32,872 bases of DNA from UBA9732 sp045116915 (GCA_045116915.1 JBGUMQ010000007.1:1-32872), one strand, 5' to 3'. Positions 25,388-32,872 are shown, counted from the first letter of the stretch. Notes: generated from the sequence alone by a model not told the origin. Made by a program: numbers and translations.

Positions 25388-26782
25388 TTAACCTTTAGAG
25401 ACAATATATAAAGGAAAACCGTTTCGGGCAAGAGAAGTTCGGAATTTGACGGAAATTCTGTCCCGGCCTCCGAGGCACGATCCGAACACGGCGCAGATGC
25501 CTTCCGAGTCCTCAAGAACAGGAATGCGGCACCTCATGACGGCCGGGATCCCCATGTCCTGCAGGAGCCTTCCGACGGTCTTCCGGCCGCCCTTGAGATG
25601 GATCTTGTCGCCCTCCCTGGCGAAGCGCAGGAAGGCCTGTCCGCTGAAAAGGGAGCTGTCCATTCTGAGCAGGTGCTGCTCATCCATCCCGTGGTCCTGT
25701 GCGGACCGTGCGGCATCGTCGGCGCACCGGAAGACAAGGCCTCCGGGAAGCGCGGCCGTCCGCGGTTCTCCGGGTACGATTCCCAGTCTGAAAGAGCCGT
25801 AGGTCCGGTCCTCTTCAGGGTCGGTTATGTAGAGCTTCCCGTGGTACAGGGTGAACAGCCCTCCGCCGGCTCCGACGGTGCTGTCATTTCCATTCTCCTC
25901 ATAGTCGGCGACAGCGTCCAGAACCCTGGAAACGAGGGTCATGGAAAGCTCCCTGTCAGGGAAGACACTGTCCCAGAGATGGAACAGTATGGACATCCTT
26001 TCCGCCGCCTTGCACGGGCCGAATCCGGCAAGGTTGTAAGGAAGGCTTATTCCTTTCTGTGTATTGGATTGGGTTGCATCGCCGTTGAGTCTTGCGGCCT
26101 CTTCTCCGAGTCTTACAAGAGCATCCTCTACCCCGCTCCAGACGGCCCGGATCCCGGGCATGAGATTGTTGCGAACGGCGTTCCTGCTGTATCTGGAATC
26201 GGCGTTGGTGCTGTCGGTGCTCCAGGACAGGCCAAGGGCAGTGTTGTATTGCTCCAGCTCAGCCCTGGTGAACGCAAGAAGCGGGCGGGCGAGATGTCTG
26301 GCATCGTCCTTCTCCCTGATGCCGGCGAGGGTGGTCGACGGGGAGCCGTTTGCGATGCGCATGAGGATGGTCTCGGCCTGGTCCTGCCTGTGGTGGGCGG
26401 TGAGTATCCACTGCGCTCCGGCGCGCCTTCTCTCCTGTTCAAGGACACGGTAGCGTAGGATGCGTGCGGCCTCCTCGGTCCCGCCGCCGCGTTGCGTTGC
26501 AAGATCACGGACCTCGCCTTCGTCCAGCTCGCGGACGACGAGGTCCACTCCGAGGGTTCCGCAATTGGTTCTGTTGAGACGGATCTCGGATTCCAGCTCC
26601 CGGGGGTCCCTGAGCCTGTGGTTGACGTAGACGGCGGTGATGTCCTTCGGGTCCATGGTGTTGCGGCAGAGTGCAAGAAGGGCCAGCGAGTCGCAACCTC
26701 CCGAGAACGCGACGATGACCTTCGCGTCCTTTCCGATGAGGGAGGATGTTTTCTCAGAGAAGGCCCTTTCTGTTGAATTCAA
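25388..26782 (-). CDS. tilS: tRNA(Ile)-lysidine synthetase
   Basis: Modifies C34 of the CAU-anticodon tRNA-Ile to lysidine so that AUA is read as isoleucine. The 464-aa protein has the N-type ATP pyrophosphatase PP-loop SGGCDS (27-32), the family motifs TAHHRQDQAET and STDSTNADSRYSRNAVRN, and a C-terminal domain with GRKTVGRLLQDMGIP. The start is TTG with GGAGGAG seven bases upstream; it overlaps the end of pth by 29 bases, implying coupled translation. Confidence 0.95.
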   Translation of the reverse strand: MNSTERAFSEKTSSLIGKDAKVIVAFSGGCDSLALLALCRNTMDPKDITAVYVNHRLRDPRELESEIRLNRTNCGTLGVDLVVRELDEGEVRDLATQRGGGTEEAARILRYRVLEQERRRAGAQWILTAHHRQDQAETILMRIANGSPSTTLAGIREKDDARHLARPLLAFTRAELEQYNTALGLSWSTDSTNADSRYSRNAVRNNLMPGIRAVWSGVEDALVRLGEEAARLNGDATQSNTQKGISLPYNLAGFGPCKAAERMSILFHLWDSVFPDRELSMTLVSRVLDAVADYEENGNDSTVGAGGGLFTLYHGKLYITDPEEDRTYGSFRLGIVPGEPRTAALPGGLVFRCADDAARSAQDHGMDEQHLLRMDSSLFSGQAFLRFAREGDKIHLKGGRKTVGRLLQDMGIPAVMRCRIPVLEDSEGICAVFGSCLGGRDRISVKFRTSLARNGFPLYIVSKG

Positions 26783-27329
26783 GCTGCAGCTCCTCCACCG
26801 TCGCGCCGTTGATGTACTTCACGATGGCCATTGCGGCATCGTCGATGGCCTTTTCGATCGCGTCCTTCTTTTCGCCCTCGGGCTCCCTGCCTATGACATG
26901 GTCCAGGACATCGGTCTCCTCGGCCGGGCGTCCGATCCCGATGTAGATGCGGATGAAATCGCTTCTTCCGAGGTTCTCGGCGATGCTGTTCAGGCCTTTC
27001 TGGCCCGAGGCGCCGCCGCCCTTGCGGATCCTGAGGCCACCGGCGGCCAGGTCCATGTTGTCGCAGACGACCACGAAGTCGTCGCTTCTGTCGAAACTGC
27101 CGATGATGTTGCCGCTTGCGTTCATGTACGTGAGCGGCTGGACAAGCAGGGCCTCATGGCCTTTCGCGTCCGTCGGGCGGACCTTGGCCTGCCTGTATAG
27201 ACGGAAACAGCGTTTTTTCAGTGTCACCCGAAAAAACGCTGCTGCCCTGACCACTGCGTCGAAACCTACGTTGTGACGCGTGTGCTCATACTTTGAACCC
27301 GGATTGCCAAGTCCAAGGACCACGATCAT
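26754..27329 (-). CDS. pth: Peptidyl-tRNA hydrolase
   Basis: Recycles peptidyl-tRNAs released from ribosomes. The 191-aa protein shows LGNPG (Asn9), catalytic His19, TYMN (Asn70), Asp90 and the lid RKGGGASGQKGLNSI. Position 110 is Gln, where E. coli Pth has His113, a known substitution site rather than loss of the core residues. Its ATG overlaps the rplY stop (ATGA, 27326-27329). Confidence 0.96.
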   Translation of the reverse strand: MIVVLGLGNPGSKYEHTRHNVGFDAVVRAAAFFRVTLKKRCFRLYRQAKVRPTDAKGHEALLVQPLTYMNASGNIIGSFDRSDDFVVVCDNMDLAAGGLRIRKGGGASGQKGLNSIAENLGRSDFIRIYIGIGRPAEETDVLDHVIGREPEGEKKDAIEKAIDDAAMAIVKYINGATVEELQLEFNRKGLL

Positions 27330-27607
27330 ACGATCTGGAAATCAGCATGGACAAGTCTGCCATACATGATGTTTTCCTGGAGGGCCTTGAAGATGCACTT
27401 GTAGGTCTTTCCGCCGACCTCGACCTCGCACTCCCTGCCGACCGCAAGCTTTCTGAGCTTGAGATCGAAATCATGGGCGTCCAGGACGATGTGGATGTTG
27501 CCATCCTTGCCGTACATCTCTGCAGGAAGCTTGCCTGCACGGACGAGTCTTCTTGATCCGGCCGAACCGAAATCCTCTGTTCTGAGTTCTGCTTTGAGTG
27601 TGATCAT
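27326..27607 (-). CDS. rplY: Ribosomal protein bL25, short form
   Basis: A 5S rRNA-binding protein of 93 aa, consisting of the L25 domain alone without the CTC extension. Characteristic parts are GSAGSRRLVRAGKLPAEMYG near the N-terminus and the C-terminal GRLVHADFQIV. The ATG has AGGAG six bases upstream. It is first in the rplY-pth-tilS-ftsH operon. Confidence 0.95.
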   Translation of the reverse strand: MITLKAELRTEDFGSAGSRRLVRAGKLPAEMYGKDGNIHIVLDAHDFDLKLRKLAVGRECEVEVGGKTYKCIFKALQENIMYGRLVHADFQIV

Positions 27608-27705
27608 GTTTTTCTCCTACTCTCATTGGCTCCCGGGGTTTCCCATGCGGTACGCCCACCGGCCAATTACCATTGATTTTCCCGCGCATGACGGCGGGCA
27701 ACGCA
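27608..27705 (-). promoter_or_regulatory. Long structured leader of the rplY operon
   Basis: The predicted transcript has a leader of about 90 nt. In it GCCCGCC and GGTGGGC can pair (one G-U) around an A/T-rich loop, and several smaller GC hairpins are possible. Autoregulation by bL25 is conceivable but not shown. Confidence 0.35.
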
Positions 27706-27735
27706 ATCATAACATACAGGCGCATGTTTTGTCCA
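27706..27735 (-). promoter_or_regulatory. Promoter of the rplY-pth-tilS-ftsH operon
   Basis: The minus strand has TGGACA (one base off consensus), 18 bp, then TGT-TATGAT, an extended -10. Confidence 0.6.
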
Positions 27736-27800
27736 CAGGTCCGGCCGTCTGGTCCGCCACCGGCTCTCCTTTGCGGGGTCTGTGCGGCCGGTGTCTTTTC

Positions 27801-27809
27801 TGCTAATAT
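27801..27809 (+). promoter_or_regulatory. Extended -10 promoter directly before the FtsH-like ATPase start
   Basis: TGC-TAATAT ends six bases before the ATG at 27816, so the expected transcription start is the A of the start codon. No ribosome site is present between. Confidence 0.6.
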
Positions 27810-27815
27810 CGTGGC

Positions 27816-29006
27816 ATGAGAAAACGCACGCTTTTCCTTTTCATCCTGGCAGTTGCGGCCATCGCAGTACTGGCGCTGGACAGCACCGGGGTCATCGACC
27901 TTGGCTCGTTGTTCTCCGCTTCCGGCAGGGACGGATCCGTCCCCTATACCGAGTTCAACCGCGCCGTCGCCGACGGCAGGGTCTCCGAGGCGGTGATCGA
28001 GGCCAAGACCATCACGTTCACCACGTCCGAAGGCACTTTCGTGACGGACAATCCGGCATCCCCCGACCTTGTCGAGAGGCTGCTCTCCGCGGGCGTGGAT
28101 GTCACCACCAGGACGGGCATCTCCGTCACGGTGGTCCTTGACATACTGTTCGATGTCGTCTTCTTCGGTGCGATCGCGTTCGGGATCCTGAAGCTTGTCG
28201 AATACAGCCGCAGGACCTTCGCCGTCGTGCGCCGCACGGGCGTGACGTTCGACGACATCGCGGGCATGGACAACGTGAAGAAGGACATGATGTTCCTTGT
28301 GGACGTGCTTAGGAATCCGGCCAGGTACGAGGGCAAGGGCCTGCGCCCGGTCAAGGGGGTCATCCTGGAGGGCACGCCGGGAAACGGCAAGACTCTGTTC
28401 GCCCGCGCCCTGGCCCAGGAGGCCGGCGTGAACTTCATAGCAACCAAGGGAGCCGATTTCCAGAGCGCCATGATGAGCATGGGCCCGCGCAAGATCCGCA
28501 TGCTGTTCAACAAGGGCCGCAGGCACAGGCCGTGCATAATCTTCATCGACGAGTTCGACAGCATCGGCGAACGGCGCAACTACGCCGGAACCGGCATCGA
28601 CAAGGAGAACAACAGGATAATCACGGCCATGCTCAACGAAATGGACGGATTCTCTGCCGGCAACGGAATCCTTGTCATCGGCGCCACCAACTCGTACGCA
28701 TCGCTGGACCCGGCGCTGGTCAGGCCCGGACGGTTCGACCTGAAGTACACAATCGGCAATCCCGATGCTCAGACGCGTGAGCAGCTCGTGCGCATCTACA
28801 CAAGGGACAAGACCCTCGCACCGGATGTGGACGGATCGATGCTCGTTGCCGCATTCGACGGTCTTTCATGCGCCGCGATAGAAACGGTGCTGAACCAGGC
28901 CCAGGCCCTGTGCCGCATGTCGGGTTCGGCGGCCATCACATGGGACCACATCGCGGCCGCCGCTCAGAAGACGGGTGCGAAACTGAACGTCAGGGCAAGG
29001 AAATGA
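27816..29006 (+). CDS. FtsH-like membrane AAA+ ATPase lacking the protease domain
   Basis: The 396-aa protein has the front half of FtsH: TM helix at residues 5-21, a periplasmic domain (VPYTEFNRAV...VTDNPASPDLVERLL) matching that of FtsH, a second TM helix about 105-128, and an AAA+ module with Walker A GTPGNGKT (186-193), Walker B IIFIDEFDS (241-249) and RPGRFD (303-308). It ends after the AAA lid, with no HEXXH site. The stop is natural and the next gene follows with its own ribosome site, so it is not a frameshifted ftsH. Inference: a membrane unfoldase, assembly factor or regulator of the true FtsH encoded nearby. It is divergent from the rplY-ftsH operon and lacks a Shine-Dalgarno sequence. 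Confidence 0.92.
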   Translation: MRKRTLFLFILAVAAIAVLALDSTGVIDLGSLFSASGRDGSVPYTEFNRAVADGRVSEAVIEAKTITFTTSEGTFVTDNPASPDLVERLLSAGVDVTTRTGISVTVVLDILFDVVFFGAIAFGILKLVEYSRRTFAVVRRTGVTFDDIAGMDNVKKDMMFLVDVLRNPARYEGKGLRPVKGVILEGTPGNGKTLFARALAQEAGVNFIATKGADFQSAMMSMGPRKIRMLFNKGRRHRPCIIFIDEFDSIGERRNYAGTGIDKENNRIITAMLNEMDGFSAGNGILVIGATNSYASLDPALVRPGRFDLKYTIGNPDAQTREQLVRIYTRDKTLAPDVDGSMLVAAFDGLSCAAIETVLNQAQALCRMSGSAAITWDHIAAAAQKTGAKLNVRARK

Positions 29007-29103
29007 CAGGAAATCGGTTGGAAATCGTCACAGGAGCGGTATCCAAGCGCTCTTTCGTTTGTTTTGTCTTGCGGAACGCATTCGGTTCCACAAGGAGTTC
29101 ATC

Positions 29104-29841
29104 ATGAAGAGATTCAATTGGATCATGGCTTTACTCGGATGTGCGGTGCTCGTTCTCGTGGCCCTCACCTCATGCAATACCCTTTCCGCCGACACATCGT
29201 CGGCCACATCGGTCTCCATCTCCGGAACCGGGACGATCTATCTCAAGGCCGATATCGTGACCTTCAGCATCAACGTCGACGAGACTGCCTCCACCACGGC
29301 CCAGGCCCAGCAGGCGGCCAACAAAAAGATGACGGCCATCCTGGACATCCTGCGCAAGTTCAACATCGACGACGACAAGATCTCCACGACAGCCCTGAGC
29401 TTCAACTCGGAGTACTACTGGGACAACGGAAAGCAGGTCAAGGTCGGCGAGTCCGTCAGCCAGACGGTCTATGTCACGATGGAGGACATCGATTCCTTCC
29501 CCGCACTCTCGGACGAGCTGGGATCCAAGGTCAACGGGATCTCGTTCTACAACGTAAGGTTCGATTCCAGCCAGAAGACGAAGGCTTCCGAGCAGGCCAG
29601 GGAGCTGGCGTACAAGAACGCGCTCGAGAAGGCGCAGCTGTATGCCAAGGCGGCAGGGCTCAGGGTCGTCAGACCGGTTTCCATCAGCGAGGGCTACACA
29701 TCGTTCGCGACGGCCAACTACAAGAGCGCCGATGCTGTCATGATGATGGAGGCGGCTCCTGCGGCGGCCTACGGCACGCAGACCCCCACCGGCCTCCTCT
29801 CCGCCAGCATCGATGTCAACGTTGTCTTTGAACTGAAATAA
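29104..29841 (+). CDS. SIMPL-domain (DUF541) lipoprotein
   Basis: A 245-aa envelope protein. The signal peptide ends in lipobox ALTSC (Cys24). The mature part is the SIMPL/BP26-type domain: VSISGTGTIYLKADIVTFSINVDETASTTAQAQ, ISTTALSF and the typical ARELAYKNALEKAQLYAKAAGL. Family members form oligomers at the outer membrane or periplasm, but their function is not settled. The ATG at 29104 has AAGGAG upstream; the longer frame to 29059 is not supported. It lies 97 bases after the FtsH-like gene. Confidence 0.92.
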   Translation: MKRFNWIMALLGCAVLVLVALTSCNTLSADTSSATSVSISGTGTIYLKADIVTFSINVDETASTTAQAQQAANKKMTAILDILRKFNIDDDKISTTALSFNSEYYWDNGKQVKVGESVSQTVYVTMEDIDSFPALSDELGSKVNGISFYNVRFDSSQKTKASEQARELAYKNALEKAQLYAKAAGLRVVRPVSISEGYTSFATANYKSADAVMMMEAAPAAAYGTQTPTGLLSASIDVNVVFELK

Positions 29842-29973
29842 CGCAGGGATTGGCCCGAAGCATCTTCAACCGGTATTTACGATTCGGGCCAAGGTCAAGG
29901 AGCAAGCGAGTGACAGTACTGTCTGTACGGCGCGAGTGAAGGGACGCAGAGATTGGCCCGAAGCATCTTCAAC
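29841..29973. repeat. Two 30-bp direct repeats beside tRNA-Gln
   Basis: Copies at 29841-29870 and 29944-29973 differ at one base. The 73-bp spacer holds the perfect palindrome GACAGTACTGTC (29912-29923). GGCCCGAA of copy 1 can pair with TTCGGGCC (29883-29890). No T-run follows, so this is not an obvious terminator. Confidence 0.75.
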
Positions 29974-29977
29974 TTTG

Positions 29978-30049
29978 CAGGCCGTGGTGGAATCGAACCA
30001 CCATAACCGGAGCCAAAACCCGGTGCCCTGACCATTGGGCTAACGGCCT
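29978..30049 (-). tRNA. tRNA-Gln (anticodon TTG)
   Basis: 72 nt. Acceptor AGGCCGT/ACGGCCT, D-arm AGCCCAATGGTCAGGGC, anticodon stem CCGGG/TCCGG with loop TTTTGGC, T-arm GGTGGTTCGATTCCACC. CCA is not encoded. It is the substrate of the GlnRS encoded at 5432-7153. Confidence 0.95.
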
Positions 30050-30096
30050 GTGAAGCTTATGAAATACTATTTCAAGATTGTTCCATAGTCAACAAG

Positions 30097-30888
30097 TCAG
30101 AAAGAAACCGCAATCGCCTTCAGGCCATGCCCGAGGGCGATTTCCTTTCTGGAGGTGAGAAGCACATGACAGCTGCCGCTTCCTGTCAGGAGAAGGCGCT
30201 CCCCATCCAGTACATCGACATCGGGAACGGTGTTCACCAGATCGAAATCGTTGCGGAAAGTCCATTGCGACACAGGCTTCCTGTACACTCCCTCCAGCTC
30301 CTTCCCGCTCTCAAGCCCGGGAATCACGGGCCTTTTGTCCAGTGCCGCATAAGCGGCTCCCGTGGAGACCTTCTCCCCTTCCGGGACGATGATGAAACCC
30401 CGGAGGTCCCTGGGACCGATGCCCTGCACGACCTCTCCCAGGCCTGATACCAGCGCCGCCCTGCACTCCGAGATGAAGAACGGGACATCGCACCCCACCC
30501 GGGCTCCGAGAGCCATGAGATCCACCTTGTCCATCGGCGACGGAGCGATGCTGTTCAGATGCAGGAGGAGGGTCGCCGCATCGGAGGATCCGCCGCCGAG
30601 TCCCGCCTGGCTGGGGATGTGTTTCTCAACATGCACGCGGAGGGATTTGTCGAAACCCGTGGCATCGTGCCAGAGGGCGGCCGCCTTGTCCAAGGTCGAG
30701 CTCCCTTTTGCGCACAGATGGCCGAGGCCCGTGACATCAATCTTGAACGGACCGGGTGCGACCTCCACGGTGATGATGTCGTGCAGGCTGCAGGTCTGGA
30801 AGATGGACGAGATCGGGTGGTAGCCGTCCGGCCTCCTGCGTCCGACGGCCAGGTGCCAGTTGACCTTTGCGGGTGCTTTCAGTTCCAT
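30097..30888 (-). CDS. ispE: 4-diphosphocytidyl-2-C-methyl-D-erythritol kinase
   Basis: A GHMP kinase for the fourth step of the non-mevalonate (MEP) isoprenoid pathway. The 263-aa protein has Lys8 (APAKVN), RPDGYHPI, the ATP loop PSQAGLGGGSSDAA (92-105), GCDVPFF with the catalytic Asp, and the C-terminal LTGSGSCHV. The ATG at 30888 has GGAGGAG upstream and overlaps the glycosylase stop by 10 bases; the frame continuing to 31095 is not used. Confidence 0.95.
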   Translation of the reverse strand: MELKAPAKVNWHLAVGRRRPDGYHPISSIFQTCSLHDIITVEVAPGPFKIDVTGLGHLCAKGSSTLDKAAALWHDATGFDKSLRVHVEKHIPSQAGLGGGSSDAATLLLHLNSIAPSPMDKVDLMALGARVGCDVPFFISECRAALVSGLGEVVQGIGPRDLRGFIIVPEGEKVSTGAAYAALDKRPVIPGLESGKELEGVYRKPVSQWTFRNDFDLVNTVPDVDVLDGERLLLTGSGSCHVLLTSRKEIALGHGLKAIAVSF

Positions 30889-31619
30889 AGGCCCAGCTCC
30901 TCCATGCGCCGCGTAGTCCTGCCGTTCCAGTCCACGTTGGCCTGCGGGTTGCCGGGACTGGGATGAATGACGGATGCCACGATCCTGGACGGGTCGTCGT
31001 TGACGGATGAAAGCTTCTCCTCCGCGTACTTGCCTATTCCGATGAGCGCACGCGGTCCTATCATGGCGATCACATCGCGAAGGTAGCTGTCGCACACGCT
31101 CTCAAGAGCCCTGCGCTCGTCGCGTGGCAGATGGTCGGGCGTGAAGTTCTTGGCCGTGGGGCCCGCGTCCAGGAATCCGAGCGGGCAGTAGTTGAACACA
31201 CTGTGGATGGCGAAGAAAGCTTCCGGATTCGGCCATCTGGAACTCATCAAACCCCAAAGCCGCTTGCCGCTGCCTTCCGATCTGGTGGTCGCCATGCCCA
31301 GGACTGGTCTTTTCGGATGCTCATGTTCCGGCTTCCCGACGGGGAGATCCAGATGCATGTAGTCCCTCACGGCGTTGATCTCGCCGAACGGGACGCCTGT
31401 CTGCATCATCCCGAACGGGCCGGGATTCATGCCAAGCATGAGTATCGGAGAACCCTGGTGCACATATCTCTCAAGGAAAGTGCGGTGCATGTCCCACGCG
31501 TAGTCCAGTGGGTTGTAGATGTAGCCGTCGTATGTGAATGTCAGCGCATCCACCTCGTCCCTGAGACGGAGCGTACGGTCTATCAGTCTTCTGGTGAATT
31601 CTTCTCTGCCGGAAACCAT
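30879..31619 (-). CDS. SMUG1-like uracil-DNA glycosylase
   Basis: A base-excision repair enzyme of the uracil-DNA glycosylase superfamily, SMUG1 branch, removing uracil and oxidised pyrimidines. Motif 1 is GMNPGPFGMMQTGVPFGE (residues 63-80), with the SMUG-specific Asn of GMNPG, and motif 2 is HPSPGNP (from His219). The protein is 246 aa, close to family length. There is no ribosome site before the ATG; instead a promoter ends six bases before it. It is translationally coupled to ispE. Confidence 0.92.
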   Translation of the reverse strand: MVSGREEFTRRLIDRTLRLRDEVDALTFTYDGYIYNPLDYAWDMHRTFLERYVHQGSPILMLGMNPGPFGMMQTGVPFGEINAVRDYMHLDLPVGKPEHEHPKRPVLGMATTRSEGSGKRLWGLMSSRWPNPEAFFAIHSVFNYCPLGFLDAGPTAKNFTPDHLPRDERRALESVCDSYLRDVIAMIGPRALIGIGKYAEEKLSSVNDDPSRIVASVIHPSPGNPQANVDWNGRTTRRMEELGLWN

Positions 31620-31625
31620 GGCTCA

Positions 31626-31654
31626 ATTATCGTCTTTCGGGGCACGGCATGCAA
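31626..31654 (-). promoter_or_regulatory. Promoter abutting the SMUG1-like gene start
   Basis: On the minus strand TTGCAT, 17 bp, GATAAT, then six bases to the ATG, so transcription should start at the A of the start codon. Confidence 0.5.
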
Positions 31655-31687
31655 GGTTCATTTTTCTGCCACGTGCTCCGGCAATTG

Positions 31688-31696
31688 TGGTAGAAT
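31688..31696 (+). promoter_or_regulatory. Extended -10 promoter for the DUF2188-tail gene
   Basis: TGG-TAGAAT, 20 bases before the ATG at 31716, with AGGAGG between them. It is divergent from the SMUG1-like promoter. Confidence 0.5.
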
Positions 31697-31715
31697 TACA
31701 GCAGGAGGCACCTTT

Positions 31716-32087
31716 ATGGCAACAAAAGCAACACCTAAAGCGGAACCCAAGGCAGCACCGAAGGCTGCGGCGAAACCGGCGGCAAAACCGGCCAAGGCAG
31801 AACCGAAGGCAGCACCGAAAGCGGCTCCTGCGGAAGAGAAGAAGGAAGTCAAGGACGTCCACGAGCTTTCCTGGGTCGAGGGAAAGGGTTGGGCTGTCAA
31901 GCGTCAGGGAAGCGACAAGGTGATCAAGTACTTCAAGACGAAAGTCGAGGCAACGGAGTACATTGTCAAGGTCGCCGGGAACCAGGGCACCAGGGTCGTC
32001 ATCAAGCTGAAGAACGGCAAGTACCAGAAGTTCGACAACGCGATGAGGGCTCTCTCATATGCCAAGACATCCGAAGAACCGGATTGA
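31716..32087 (+). CDS. DUF2188-type protein with histone-H1-like Lys/Ala/Pro tail, 123 aa
   Basis: The first 40 or so residues are an H1-like low-complexity tail (KAEPKAAPKAAAKPAAKPAK). The rest (about 50-117) has the DUF2188 pattern: WVEGKGWAVKRQGSDKV...KYFKTKVEATEYIVKVAG, then a VIKLKNGKYQKF strand. The ATG at 31716 has AGGAGG eight bases upstream, so the longer frame to 31131 is rejected. Inference: a nucleic-acid- or nucleoid-associated protein, judged from the basic tail only. Confidence 0.85.
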   Translation: MATKATPKAEPKAAPKAAAKPAAKPAKAEPKAAPKAAPAEEKKEVKDVHELSWVEGKGWAVKRQGSDKVIKYFKTKVEATEYIVKVAGNQGTRVVIKLKNGKYQKFDNAMRALSYAKTSEEPD

Positions 32088-32109
32088 TCCGACGGCATTG
32101 TCGGATGTG

Positions 32110-32143
32110 GAAAGACAGGGCTTGTCTCTGTCTTTCTTTTTTT
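32110..32143 (+). terminator. Intrinsic terminator after the DUF2188-tail gene
   Basis: GAAAGACAG (32110-32118) pairs with CTGTCTTTC (32128-32136), followed by seven Ts. Confidence 0.9.
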
Positions 32144-32148
32144 ATAAC
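32143..32148 (+). promoter_or_regulatory. Possible -10 box directly before the radical SAM gene
   Basis: TATAAC ends eight bases before the ATG at 32157 and overlaps the terminator T-run. No ribosome site lies between. Confidence 0.4.
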
Positions 32149-32156
32149 CTGCGCTT

Positions 32157-32872
32157 ATGAAGTCCATCGAGATACACTGCTGCGCCAAGGAGAAATCCAT
32201 AATGAGTTTCCCGATGGGCGCCCTGTGCATTAAGACCGAGATCAACCTCAGCGAGGCTCTTCCCCACTCGGACCTGTACGAGCACTACACGTACGAGGAC
32301 CCGGTCAAGGCAGCGCTGAAGACGGCAGCCAGGCATCCGTCCGCCGTGGGGCTTTCCGTCTATATATGGAATTCGGAATGGTTCGCCGAATTCGCCTCCA
32401 CATTGAGGAAGAAGGACAGAAGCATCCTGATCTTCGCCGGCGGACCGCACACCACGGCTTATACGTCCGGACTTCCGGAGTGGCTGGATTTCGCCGTCAT
32501 GGGCGAAGGCGAGGTTTCGACGCTGAATGCGCTTTCCTCGATCGAAGCAGGGAAGAAGCCGGAGAACCTGCAGATCGACGGCATCATCACACGCAACTAC
32601 GTCTCCCCTGTGAGTTCACGCCTGCCGGAGCTGACAAAGCTCCACTCCCCTTTCCTCACCGGTCAGGCCGATGAGGTGCTGGAGCATTACGACTCGATCC
32701 TCTGGGAGCTGACCCGCGGATGCCCGTTCGCATGCGCGTTCTGTTTCGAGTCGCGCGGCAAGCGTACCGTGCGCGATTATCCGCTGGACAGGATAGAGAA
32801 GGAGCTGGATTTCCTTGTCAGGAAGGAGATCTGCAACGTATTCGTGCTGGATCCCACATTCAACCTCAACCC
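32157..32872 (+). CDS. B12-binding-type radical SAM protein (3' end outside window)
   Basis: 238 codons are visible and the frame is open at the window end. The N-terminal part (MKSIEIHCCAKEKSIMSFPM, GLSVYIWN, IFAGGPHTTAY, FAVMGEGE) has the cobalamin-binding-like fold of many radical SAM proteins. The cluster motif CPFACAFC follows in TRGCPFACAFCFESRG, with three Cys for the 4Fe-4S cluster. An in-frame TAA at 32145-32147 limits the start to 32157 or the downstream ATG at 32202, which has AAGGAG upstream. The first is preferred because it keeps the initial beta strand of the fold. The substrate is unknown; members methylate or rearrange diverse molecules. Confidence 0.88.
   Translation, partial: MKSIEIHCCAKEKSIMSFPMGALCIKTEINLSEALPHSDLYEHYTYEDPVKAALKTAARHPSAVGLSVYIWNSEWFAEFASTLRKKDRSILIFAGGPHTTAYTSGLPEWLDFAVMGEGEVSTLNALSSIEAGKKPENLQIDGIITRNYVSPVSSRLPELTKLHSPFLTGQADEVLEHYDSILWELTRGCPFACAFCFESRGKRTVRDYPLDRIEKELDFLVRKEICNVFVLDPTFNLN

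Noticed and set aside
29064..29831. Plus-strand frame overlapping the SIMPL lipoprotein
   Set aside because: Frame-shifted shadow of the SIMPL gene without its signal peptide or any domain.

Overview
The window is a GC-rich bacterial chromosome segment carrying housekeeping genes in short, tightly packed operons, interrupted by one small integrated element. The envelope is apparently diderm: two lipoproteins, a DegP/HtrA-type protease and YidD are present. The gene set (UvrB, GlnRS, LepA, FtsH, TilS, Pth, short bL25, IspE, SMUG1-type glycosylase) and gene style make a spirochaete-like lineage (Spirochaetota) my best guess, but that is weak inference because no rRNA or phylogenetic marker was compared.

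Layout. 2-784: 3' part of a catalytically degenerate ABC ATPase. 812-5296 (minus): sugar kinase, DegP-like protease, uvrB. 5432-7153 (plus): glnS, ending at a bidirectional terminator. 7208-9048 (minus): an unknown 164-aa protein and a phosphohexomutase. 9136-10974 (plus): an RlmK-like rRNA methyltransferase with a very long charged tail.

11297-17135: an integrated element of about 5.8 kb in tRNA-Asn, bounded by a 44-bp direct repeat. It carries a tyrosine integrase, a tiny excisionase-like protein that would be missed by length cut-offs, two winged-helix proteins, a four-cysteine protein, two unknown proteins and a serine recombinase. Between two of its transcription units lies a 1.48-kb gene-free region packed with helically phased short repeats. 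That region also holds two copies of a structured block in which the repeated heptamers differ between copies by exactly compensatory changes. This is the most unusual part of the window.

17092-21286: tRNA-Asn, a repeat-rich lipoprotein with a second C-terminal membrane anchor, a 56-aa basic protein with a near-consensus promoter, yidD (plus), then udk and galM (minus). 21303-23120: lepA, upstream of and in line with galM and udk. 23225-27607 (minus): rplY-pth-tilS-ftsH, with start/stop overlaps at the rplY/pth and pth/tilS junctions. 27816-29841 (plus): a protease-less FtsH-like ATPase and a SIMPL-domain lipoprotein. 29978-31619 (minus): tRNA-Gln(UUG), ispE, SMUG1-like glycosylase. 31716-32872 (plus): a DUF2188 protein with a histone-H1-like tail, and the start of a B12-binding-type radical SAM protein that runs off the window.

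Functionally, the rplY-pth-tilS-ftsH group couples translation components to membrane proteolysis, with a second ATPase-only FtsH paralogue transcribed divergently. Several chromosomal promoters look like extended -10 (TGnTANNAT) promoters. At least two genes have the -10 hexamer exactly six bases before the ATG and no Shine-Dalgarno sequence, which suggests leaderless mRNAs.
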